A DNA stretch of 5,919 bases from Patescibacteria group bacterium (lineage in GTDB: Bacteria > Patescibacteriota > UBA1384 > JAGGWG01), in the NCBI GenBank assembly GCA_028698375.1, contig JAQVDI010000038.1:1-5919 (forward strand). Direction: 5' to 3'. This document shows positions 1-5,779 of the stretch, piece after piece. How positions within the stretch are numbered: position 1 is the stretch's first letter; each line of letters opens with the position of its first letter. The position numbers and the translations under genes are program-made. The notes under the pieces were generated by a model. The model was not told where the DNA came from. It was given only the letters and a program-made list of their open reading frames with translations, and did not search any database.

Positions 1-15
1 AAATTATAACTTTTT

Positions 16-44
16 TTGATTATATAAAAAACTTAAAGTATAAT
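16..44 (+). promoter_or_regulatory. sigma70-type promoter of the 25-residue membrane peptide gene
   Basis: TTGATT at 16-21 and a perfect TATAAT at 39-44 are separated by exactly 17 bases, close to the ideal housekeeping promoter. Transcription would start near base 51, leaving a leader of about 18 bases before the ATG at 69. The flanks are very AT-rich, so chance matches are easier than usual, but spacing, hexamers and distance to the start codon all agree. No operator-like repeat is visible. Confidence 0.6.
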
Positions 45-68
45 ATAAATATAAACTAATTTTTATCT

Positions 69-146
69 ATGGCATGGTATTGGTGGGTGGTGATCGCAGT
101 AGTGATTATCGCTCTAATCTGGTGGGCGGTTTCTGCTTCAAAGTAA
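69..146 (+). CDS. 25-residue tryptophan-rich single-pass membrane peptide
   Basis: An ATG at 69 opens 25 codons ending in TAA (144-146). The product begins MAWYWWVV and ends IWWAVSASK. A hydrophobic core of Val, Ile, Ala and Leu (about residues 7-17) lies between two Trp clusters (W3, W5, W6 and W18, W19), as expected for a short membrane helix with aromatic belts at both interfaces and a Lys at the C-terminus. Five of 25 residues are Trp. The coding stretch is clearly richer in G+C than the sequence on both sides, and it sits right behind a good promoter. There is no Shine-Dalgarno sequence in the short leader. It converges on the prepilin-like gene, with 31 bases between their stops. I do not recognise a family. 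It could be a membrane microprotein, a toxin-like peptide or a regulator of a membrane complex; the sequence does not decide. Confidence 0.55.
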   Translation: MAWYWWVVIAVVIIALIWWAVSASK

Positions 147-177
147 AATAGATCAAAAAAAATTAGCCCTCAAAAAT

Positions 178-483
178 TTATATTATTTTATATCTCACAA
201 CTTTATAAATCATGCAACCAAACCAAAACTTCCACTTTAGGAGCGGAAGGTGATTTAAAATAAAACCCAAATGCCATATATAATAGTTGACTCCGGCTTC
301 GGCGACATCAAGAGCCGACACGGTTTTCTCATGGCTTTTGGCATCACGAAAACTCGAAAGTGCAAATCCGGCAATCGCCGTTGCCAAACCCAAAAATAGC
401 ACCGACGCTATCATAATAATCGGCGAATAGGCGCCCTTAGAAAATTCGGATTTAAAAATTCGTTTGGTGATAGACAATACCAT
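178..483 (-). CDS. PilX-like prepilin N-terminus with replaced or truncated C-terminal part
   Basis: The 101-residue product starts with a basic leader (residues 1-16, several Lys/Arg), then KGAYS and a long hydrophobic helix (about 21-43). A polar stretch leads to AEAGVNYYIWHL at 61-72. A short leader, a hydrophobic N-helix and an AEAG motif about 40 residues later are the layout of PilX-type minor pilin N-termini, which build or prime type IV pilus-like fibres. The classical G-F and Glu5 of major pilins are absent. Such proteins normally run on for 100 or more residues. Here the recognisable part stops at residue 72 (base 268), and the last 29 residues are an AT-rich, basic-hydrophobic tail unlike a pilin globular domain, ending in TAA. 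This suggests a truncated or decayed gene, although a short minor pilin is possible. The ATG lies five bases after the stop of the giant protein gene, without a Shine-Dalgarno sequence, so it is probably co-transcribed and translationally coupled. Confidence 0.6.
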   Translation of the reverse strand: MVLSITKRIFKSEFSKGAYSPIIMIASVLFLGLATAIAGFALSSFRDAKSHEKTVSALDVAEAGVNYYIWHLGFILNHLPLLKWKFWFGCMIYKVVRYKII

Positions 484-488
484 AATAT

Positions 489-3400
489 CTAGCGACTAAA
501 ATATATTCTTCCCTTTTCGAGATTAATAGTACATTTGTAAGCAGAATCAGGATTAACAGAAATAAATTTCGAGAAAACAGTTTTATTATTTTTAGGATAC
601 AAAACTGTAACTTTGTACTTTCCGGTCGGCAACCGTCTTATTGAAAAAACACCATTAGAATCAACTACGGCTGATTTAGAGGCGACAGTGACTTTATAAC
701 CTACGGCCGGCAATCCTTTTTCATCTAAAACGCTACAAGTAATTTTAGCTGATGAAAATTTAAATCCAATTTTCCCAAGCAAACTCTCTATAGAATTATT
801 TATTTTTTCAATTTGATTCGCAATATATACAATTGATTTATTTTGAGTAAATAACACAACCGTTTTATTTTTTAACATATTTAATTGAAAAGATGCTTTT
901 TGTCTCAATGGCGCTTTGTTATAAGTGCTTTTCAGCCAAATGCCGCTGGCAATTTGATTTGCGGATAAATTCATCTGTGTTAAAGGTGCCACTGAATTAA
1001 TTTTAATAGTTTCGGCCGGGACATAACCTAAATCCAACATTGTTTTTTCAAATTCTTCATCTGATATTTGAGCGAAAACTTTCCTGGTTTCAAATATATG
1101 ATTCGCAATTAAATCTTGACTATTTTCATTTAGCGCATTAATTGAAGATGTTGATCTAATTGGTTGTTGCGGTTTAAGATTAGGATAATATTGCTGCAGC
1201 AAGCTATATTCGTACTGCAAGACATTAAAACACTCCTTGTCATTTTTTATATTAATATCATTGAGTGCAGCTTGAAACAAATTTTGATTTAGATACCACA
1301 AACTGAAAAAACCATTCCAGAAACCATTATCATCTCTCGAAAATGCTGGATAATATTTACCAGCATATTTTTCTGGACATTGATTTTTTCTCGATGCATT
1401 TAAAGTGTTCACAAATGGATTATCACCTAAAATACCTCCGGTCGCACCAAAAGCAGAAGGATGTTTACTCCCAATATTTTCCAACAATAAATCACCCATC
1501 TTCTCAACTATATAGTCTGTTGACAATCCGGATAAATCATTTATGGAAATTAATTTTTTGGGATTGAAATAGCCTAAAGATGATGAACCAAAAAATATTG
1601 TATATTCATCATAACTACCCATGCCCATTCTCTCATCGCTAAGGGGGAAATCTGTTATAAAAATTGTAGGAGTATCGATTTTGGTTTGTAAAACAATACT
1701 TTGTATGATTTGGCCAAAATTTTTAAATTGAGTTGCAAAATATGTATTTCTAAAATAATAGTCCTTACTGCTCAAAAAAGAACAAAATTTTACTCCACTA
1801 AAAACTTCACAATAAACAGAGTTAGATTTTTTATTGAAAAGAGTAATACTAACTGGAACTTCAGCATCCGCAGCATAATCAAGAATATGCGTACTTAGTT
1901 TTTCTGCTGGTAAAATATAATTTTGTGATTCAAACTTCAAAATGTTACTTTTACCAAATTCAGACGATAAAATATCTAATTTTTGATTCAAAGGACCCAA
2001 ATCATAAATTGTGGTGGCAAAATCTTTATCACCATGATCTAAACTGATATTTTTAACACAATTAGATAAAATCGTACCATCATCTTTCTGACAAATGATA
2101 TTAGTTCTAATGTTTTTTTCTTTTTTTAAATTAATCGGTTGACCAGTAACACCATCCATAAATTTAAATTTTGGTTGAAAATGTCGATCGCTAGTTTCAA
2201 TAGAAACTTTATAGCTAACATCAAAATAGCTTGATTTAATAATAGAATCATATTTTAAATCTTTAGCTGTAAAACTTAAGGTGGCTTGGGAAGGATCAAC
2301 CAAATAATATCCTTTCAATTTGAGATAATCCGTATCAATTTTTAATGCATAATCAGCTTTATCAAATTTGTAAACATAATTGATATAAAAATTATAAGGT
2401 TCTGGTTTATCATCAATATAATAATCAGCAGCAGTTTTAGTGTCTCTACCGAAGCCATTTGGCATATACATTATAGAAATCGGCACATTAGCAATCGGCT
2501 GGTTATCGCCCACGTCAACAACTGAACCACGAATTTCAAATGTATCTTTAACAGCCCAAAGTTGTTTAATCGGTAAATCTAACCGATAATATAATTTATT
2601 GTTTTTAACATAAAGATTTTTAATCAAATCACTTGGTTTCAACTCAATAAACTGTTGCTCATCATTAACATAATTATTATTTAAATCCAAATAATAATCA
2701 TCGGTTAAGTATGCGTCTCTCCCCTGTATGTCAAATGTAACTTTTAAAGATTTTTCCGGAATATCTGGCGAAGAAATATTAGGTAAATCATTAATTTCAT
2801 AATTTACATCAAGCCTGTCTGGTTGCGGTAAAGCAGAATCAGAACCATCCAAATCTGTCCTAGTTTCAGTTTGTCCTCCTGGCGTTACGCGAATCACACC
2901 CTCTGTTGCAATATGATGGTCTGGTGTCTGCATTTCACCAAAAAGTTCAAATTTAGTCCAATCAATTGCCTCATAATCTAAATCTAAGACGATATTAATG
3001 TTGGAAAGATTATCACCTGGCATAATTTTAAAACCATTCTTATAAGCAGAGGGGGGGGTTGGTTTATAACAATTCCACTTATTAAGATTATACTGCCTCA
3101 TCATAGCGCAAACTTCTAGATATTGACCTTTTGCGGAAATTTCTGCCGGGCTAATAGTAATTTTATAATTACCATTATTAGTCATTTCATTATAATCAGA
3201 GTGCAAAATATCATCTTTAGTAATATTCCACGGCTTATCAAAACCATTAACCTTAGCCGCCACTTCCACATTAGACAAAGCGAAACCTTTGTTATCGGTA
3301 ATTTTGCCACTAATTGTTGCTTCTACAGGAACCACTTTTCTGTACATCCTCACGTCTTGGATGGCATAATCTTGGGGATTACCGGCTTCCGTTACTGAAA

Positions 3401-4556
3401 AAATAAAAGTTTGCATTGCCCCAGGATCACTTCTGTCAATCCGAGGGATATTCTTTGTAGAATCATACGTTTCCCACCGACCTCCAAGATAGTAAGAACC
3501 CAAGACATAATTATCTTTCACAAATTCCATTTTAAGATTAGAAAGTGTAGTGCCGGGAAGAACAGTATCAATACTTTTTACTTCGTAATTGTATTTTACT
3601 TTACCTGTGCCAGTATCAAATTCGCTTAAATTTTCAGAAGAGATGCCAGACCAATCAGGAGATTTAGAATCTGGCTTATAAAGATTAACTGTAGCACCAG
3701 CAAGAGGTTTGCTATTAACTTCATCTAAAATTTGGCCGCGAAGAGTAAAAGTTTTAGGTGCAGTAGCTGGGGATTTTGTTAAATAAATTGTGTTAGCGCC
3801 ATGAATTCCTTTTGAATTAATTACCGCACTATAATATGTGTTAAGGGTGGTTAAAATAGTGCTGTGATTGTCCATGAGGGCAGCCAAAGAATAAGAACTA
3901 GCACTGGCATTGGAATATGGGATATCGCTAACTGAAAAGTATCCATTGGGATCAGAATAAGCAGATCTTCCAGCAATAGTAACTTTGGCGTCAGAAAGAG
4001 GAATATCAGTCCCGGTTTCTTTTACAAAACCAGTCACCGTGAAAGTATCAGTTGGCGAAGGTGTAACCGAATCTTCACAATCTGGCCCAAGTCGAACGGT
4101 TGGTGCACCTCTTCTGTCGTTCACATAAGGAAAATGAGGCGAAGGAACATTTACCCAATAAGAATCGTTGTTGGGAAGAACGGCCGGAAAACGAGAGCCA
4201 CTTGTAAAATAGGTGCGATAGGTATTAAAATTAGCCCAACAATTTGATGGCTGATCATCTCTGTCGCTTAGTGCCCACCAGCGACCATCATTGATCATCC
4301 CCAGATAACGCACGCCATTGGTATAAAAAGGATGACCACAACGATCAAGCCCCAAATATCGGTAAGTGCCATTATAAGAGTTATTAGCAGCATCAGAAAC
4401 AACCCAAGAACAAGTTGCTGGATTTGTGTCAGCCTTAAGATTTAAAGCATCAGCCAATAATTTAAAATGACCACTATTTGCCAAAAGCAATGATACCCCA
4501 GCCGCAAAAAAGAAAATTGCTGTTGGAATTAAATATAATAATTTTTTCTTAAACAT
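489..4556 (-). CDS. giant secreted multidomain surface protein with carboxypeptidase-regulatory-like modules and a degenerate metallopeptidase-like region
   Basis: The 1355-residue product has a basic N-terminus and hydrophobic helix (residues 3-27), a signal peptide or membrane anchor. A Cys/Trp-rich module follows (about 48-160; Cys49, 73, 106, 160; RWWALSD at 92-98), then a Ser/Pro/Thr linker (163-171). Beta-sandwich modules start with a recurring F-x-[LVI]-x-G strand, its glycine at 176, 274, 417, 540 and 677, followed by patterns such as PLAGATVNLY typical of carboxypeptidase-regulatory/Ig-like folds. A less clear module spans 778-900. Residues 960-1110 resemble a zinc peptidase whose HExxH has become EKMGD (1018-1022). 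The C-terminus (1270-1345) is a good carboxypeptidase-regulatory-like domain with VDSNGVFSIRRLPTGKYKV. There is no LPxTG motif and no C-terminal membrane segment. The ATG has no Shine-Dalgarno sequence; the downstream prepilin-like gene is five bases away. Known domain types are recognised, but not the whole protein. Adhesion, or binding and recognition at the cell surface, is an inference. A C8 tract at codons 500-502 makes the frame slippage-prone. Confidence 0.85.
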   Translation of the reverse strand: MFKKKLLYLIPTAIFFFAAGVSLLLANSGHFKLLADALNLKADTNPATCSWVVSDAANNSYNGTYRYLGLDRCGHPFYTNGVRYLGMINDGRWWALSDRDDQPSNCWANFNTYRTYFTSGSRFPAVLPNNDSYWVNVPSPHFPYVNDRRGAPTVRLGPDCEDSVTPSPTDTFTVTGFVKETGTDIPLSDAKVTIAGRSAYSDPNGYFSVSDIPYSNASASSYSLAALMDNHSTILTTLNTYYSAVINSKGIHGANTIYLTKSPATAPKTFTLRGQILDEVNSKPLAGATVNLYKPDSKSPDWSGISSENLSEFDTGTGKVKYNYEVKSIDTVLPGTTLSNLKMEFVKDNYVLGSYYLGGRWETYDSTKNIPRIDRSDPGAMQTFIFSVTEAGNPQDYAIQDVRMYRKVVPVEATISGKITDNKGFALSNVEVAAKVNGFDKPWNITKDDILHSDYNEMTNNGNYKITISPAEISAKGQYLEVCAMMRQYNLNKWNCYKPTPPSAYKNGFKIMPGDNLSNINIVLDLDYEAIDWTKFELFGEMQTPDHHIATEGVIRVTPGGQTETRTDLDGSDSALPQPDRLDVNYEINDLPNISSPDIPEKSLKVTFDIQGRDAYLTDDYYLDLNNNYVNDEQQFIELKPSDLIKNLYVKNNKLYYRLDLPIKQLWAVKDTFEIRGSVVDVGDNQPIANVPISIMYMPNGFGRDTKTAADYYIDDKPEPYNFYINYVYKFDKADYALKIDTDYLKLKGYYLVDPSQATLSFTAKDLKYDSIIKSSYFDVSYKVSIETSDRHFQPKFKFMDGVTGQPINLKKEKNIRTNIICQKDDGTILSNCVKNISLDHGDKDFATTIYDLGPLNQKLDILSSEFGKSNILKFESQNYILPAEKLSTHILDYAADAEVPVSITLFNKKSNSVYCEVFSGVKFCSFLSSKDYYFRNTYFATQFKNFGQIIQSIVLQTKIDTPTIFITDFPLSDERMGMGSYDEYTIFFGSSSLGYFNPKKLISINDLSGLSTDYIVEKMGDLLLENIGSKHPSAFGATGGILGDNPFVNTLNASRKNQCPEKYAGKYYPAFSRDDNGFWNGFFSLWYLNQNLFQAALNDINIKNDKECFNVLQYEYSLLQQYYPNLKPQQPIRSTSSINALNENSQDLIANHIFETRKVFAQISDEEFEKTMLDLGYVPAETIKINSVAPLTQMNLSANQIASGIWLKSTYNKAPLRQKASFQLNMLKNKTVVLFTQNKSIVYIANQIEKINNSIESLLGKIGFKFSSAKITCSVLDEKGLPAVGYKVTVASKSAVVDSNGVFSIRRLPTGKYKVTVLYPKNNKTVFSKFISVNPDSAYKCTINLEKGRIYFSR
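3051..3058 (-). repeat. C8 homopolymer inside the giant protein gene (candidate phase-variation tract)
   Basis: Eight C on the coding strand (eight G on the plus strand) encode part of Thr500, Pro501 and Pro502, within a PTPPS stretch between two beta modules. Read by hand, one extra C gives L-C-L and then TAA, a 505-residue product. One C fewer gives 21 altered residues and then TAG, a 523-residue product. Apart from the tract at 4607-4615, no other G or C run in the window exceeds five bases. Confidence 0.6.
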
Positions 4557-4572
4557 GAATCAATAATAACTT

Positions 4573-4601
4573 ATTATACCAAAAATAAATTTATATGTTT
4601 A
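4573..4601 (-). promoter_or_regulatory. start-proximal candidate promoter (P2) of the giant protein gene
   Basis: On the minus strand TAAACA (4601-4596, four of six consensus positions) is followed after 17 bases by a perfect TATAAT (4578-4573). Transcription would start near 4567, giving an 11-base leader without a Shine-Dalgarno sequence. Its -35 shares base 4601 with the -10 of the upstream candidate P1, so the two would be tandem and mutually exclusive. The surroundings are AT-rich, so the support is moderate. Confidence 0.4.
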
Positions 4602-4629
4602 TTATACCCCCCCCCGCTTTAAAAAGTTA
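4601..4629 (-). promoter_or_regulatory. candidate promoter (P1) of the giant protein gene with a poly-G spacer
   Basis: A perfect TATAAT (minus strand, 4606-4601) is directly preceded by nine G (4615-4607). At 17-base spacing the -35 position reads TAACTT (4629-4624), a poor match, so activity would depend on an activator or on exact spacing. The G run fills half of the spacer, so a change in its length would change the -35 to -10 distance. Transcription would start near 4594, with a leader of about 37 bases. A DnaA-box-like 9-mer overlaps the -35 position. Confidence 0.4.
4607..4615 (-). repeat. G9 homopolymer immediately upstream of a -10 box
   Basis: Nine C on the plus strand (nine G on the transcribed gene's sense strand) abut TATAAT in the 128-base gap before the giant protein gene. 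Long G/C runs are rare in a genome this AT-rich and are typical slipped-strand mispairing sites. The only comparable run in the window lies inside the same gene. Confidence 0.6.
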
Positions 4630-4635
4630 TCCACA
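4627..4635 (+). promoter_or_regulatory. perfect DnaA-box 9-mer TTATCCACA
   Basis: TTATCCACA matches the strict DnaA-box consensus TTATNCACA. It lies between the carboxypeptidase stop and the giant protein start and overlaps the -35 position of candidate P1. It is single: I found no second box and no dnaA or dnaN gene nearby, so it is not evidence for an origin. It could be a DnaA-responsive regulatory site or chance. Confidence 0.3.
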
Positions 4636-4684
4636 CCCACTTGAAAACTATTGCCCAAGCATCAATTAACAAATAATTTTATCT

Positions 4685-5590
4685 TCAGTATAATCCATAC
4701 CATTCCAGATATTGGCTAGCAACATCTGGGTCATCAAAACGAGTATGGCCATCAGGAGCTCCTAAGATCACAAAAATAGTCGGGAATTTTTTATTAATAT
4801 CTTTTAATCCAACCAAGCAATTCCCAGCTTTATTGGTATAACCAGTTTTAATACCGCTAAAACCAGCATCAGTTAATAATCGATTAGTGCTAATTAAAGA
4901 ATGGCAACTGCCACTTTTGGTACAAATCTCTGCAGTTGGCATAGAAACAGTTTGCTTTAAAAAATTATTTTTTAGGAATTCTTTACTTAGTAAGTAAAGT
5001 TCCCAGGCAGTTGAAACATTTTTCTCACTTAAACCGATTGGATCTTCAAAATAAGTTTTTTCTAAACCTAATTTTTGAGCCTCTTTATTCATTTCTGCGA
5101 CTAAATCAAAACCTTTCTTTTTTAAATCAAGCCGCAAAGCTTCAGCCCCGTCATTAGCTGATGGAATTAACAGGGCAATAATCAAATCTTTAATTGTAAC
5201 TTTTTCACCAGCATAAAAACCGCCACTTGAGCCTTCTACTTTTACTGCGCTTTCAGGAATAGTAATAACTTCATCTAAATCACGGTTTTTAGCTAAAACT
5301 AAAGTCGTCATCATTTTGGTAATACTAGCAATTGGTCGCACCTCATTTTTTTCTTTTTCCCAAATAATTAAATCATTATTCGCGTCTACCACCAAACCAG
5401 ATTTAGTGCGAAAATTATATTTAACACTTTTATCAAGTAATGGAAAAGTTTTAATGATAAAATTTGGCTCCAAAAAATTACTATTTTGTTTTATCTCTGG
5501 TGGATTAAATTTGGCTTCCAACCTCTCATTAGCAGATTGCCAACCAATAATTCCAGTGAGCATAATTAGAAAAACAATCAACGAATTCAT
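4685..5590 (-). CDS. D-alanyl-D-alanine carboxypeptidase (peptidase family S11, penicillin-binding protein)
   Basis: From the preferred ATG at 5590 the product has 301 residues. Family S11 enzymes remove the terminal D-Ala from peptidoglycan stem pentapeptides outside the membrane, which limits cross-linking. All three catalytic motifs are present: S-I-T-K (89-92, acyl-enzyme Ser89 and Lys92), S-A-N (144-146) and K-T-G (248-250). The family-typical LLIPSAND and SGIKTGYT contexts are intact. The N-terminus (MNSLIVFLIMLTGIIGW) is a hydrophobic signal or membrane anchor. The protein ends soon after the catalytic domain and lacks the C-terminal beta domain and amphipathic helix of PBP5-type enzymes, so anchoring is probably N-terminal. 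A TTG five codons upstream (5605) is in frame, but it overlaps the -10 box and would precede the likely transcription start. The stop is TGA. The gene lies downstream of aspS and 128 bases upstream of the giant surface protein gene. The family is clear; the paralogue (dacA, dacF and so on) is not. Confidence 0.9.
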   Translation of the reverse strand: MNSLIVFLIMLTGIIGWQSANERLEAKFNPPEIKQNSNFLEPNFIIKTFPLLDKSVKYNFRTKSGLVVDANNDLIIWEKEKNEVRPIASITKMMTTLVLAKNRDLDEVITIPESAVKVEGSSGGFYAGEKVTIKDLIIALLIPSANDGAEALRLDLKKKGFDLVAEMNKEAQKLGLEKTYFEDPIGLSEKNVSTAWELYLLSKEFLKNNFLKQTVSMPTAEICTKSGSCHSLISTNRLLTDAGFSGIKTGYTNKAGNCLVGLKDINKKFPTIFVILGAPDGHTRFDDPDVASQYLEWYGLY

Positions 5591-5596
5591 ATACAC

Positions 5597-5602
5597 ATTA
5601 TA
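5597..5602 (-). promoter_or_regulatory. -10 box of the carboxypeptidase gene, placing the transcript start at the ATG
   Basis: TATAAT on the minus strand (5602-5597) is followed by six bases and then the ATG at 5590. With usual spacing transcription would begin at, or within a base or two of, that A, so the mRNA would be leaderless. No convincing -35 is seen; a T-rich stretch precedes the box. The box also argues against the TTG at 5605 as the start codon. Confidence 0.5.
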
Positions 5603-5609
5603 CAAAAAA

Positions 5610-5637
5610 TTGACCTAATTGCACTAATTATTCTAAT
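5610..5637 (+). promoter_or_regulatory. candidate plus-strand promoter in front of the GC-rich island
   Basis: TTGACC (5610-5615, five of six) and TCTAAT (5632-5637, five of six) are separated by 16 bases. Transcription would start near 5644, at the left edge of the GC-rich island. It lies back to back with the carboxypeptidase -10 box, so the two transcripts would diverge and the plus-strand one would run toward the 3' end of aspS. Confidence 0.35.
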
Positions 5638-5640
5638 TTC

Positions 5641-5712
5641 CCCACCCAAAGGCTATCGCCATTGTAGCGGACCCGGCTGGGCGCAAAGCTTTCAACGGGT
5701 AATCAATACCCA
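5641..5712 (+). ncRNA. GC-rich, foldable intergenic island, candidate structured RNA of unknown class
   Basis: Bases 5641-5700 contain 37 G or C of 60 by hand count, against about one third elsewhere. Several small stems can be drawn: GCTA/TAGC (5652-5655 with 5665-5668, sharing bases with the next), GCG/CGC plus CCC/GGG around a GGCT loop (5667-5684), and GGGTA/TACCC around a five-base loop (5697-5711). A candidate plus-strand promoter ends just before it. No open frame of note crosses it. It does not match tRNA, SRP RNA, 5S or any riboswitch I can recall. The strand is uncertain because short stems work on both; an untranscribed protein-binding region or a repeat remnant is possible. Confidence 0.35.
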
Positions 5713-5736
5713 AAACCTAATAATATAATATCTAAA

Positions 5737-5751
5737 TTAATAGATTATTAA
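5737..5751. repeat. perfect AT-only inverted repeat
   Basis: TTAATA and TATTAA surround the three bases GAT, giving a six-base-pair hairpin or a symmetric operator-like site between aspS and the GC-rich island. It consists only of A and T in its arms and has no T tract beside it, so it is a weak terminator candidate. Chance is likely in such AT-rich sequence. Confidence 0.25.
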
Positions 5752-5779
5752 GAACTAAAATTTTGGTTATTGCGGTAAG

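Noticed and set aside
147..177. Bidirectional intrinsic terminator between the convergent small genes
   Set aside because: There is an A8 run but no hairpin of useful length beside it.
1343..1898. Open plus-strand frames of 74 and 65 codons opposite the giant protein gene
   Set aside because: They lie fully inside the coding sequence on the other strand, have no promoter or start signal of note, and their products look like antisense translations rich in Ile, Phe and Ser without a domain.
2113..2127. Two runs of seven T (coding A7) as slippage tracts
   Set aside because: A7 runs are expected in AT-rich Lys-rich coding sequence and occur elsewhere in the window.
3123..3629. Open plus-strand frames of 91 and 72 codons
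   Set aside because: Same reason: opposite-strand shadows of the beta-module region, with no recognisable protein feature.
4627..4635. Replication origin
   Set aside because: Only one DnaA box, no AT-rich unwinding repeat cluster and no dnaA, dnaN or rpmH nearby.
4636..4684. Intrinsic terminator after the carboxypeptidase stop
   Set aside because: Only a weak five-pair stem (CTTGG with TCAAG across a long loop) can be drawn and no T run follows it directly.
5316..5618. Plus-strand frame of 100 codons opposite the carboxypeptidase N-terminal half
   Set aside because: The minus-strand frame carries all S11 motifs; this one has no family features.
5667..5684. CCGGCTGGGC as the 3' part of a ZTP (pfl) riboswitch
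   Set aside because: The 5' half of that motif, with its GGAACCACC-type core, is absent, and no purine biosynthesis gene follows.
5641..5715. Similarity of the GC-rich island to 16S rRNA (GCTACAATGGCG, minus strand) and 5S rRNA (AAGCTTTGCGCC, minus strand)
   Set aside because: Each match is only about 12 bases and the flanking sequence does not continue as rRNA.
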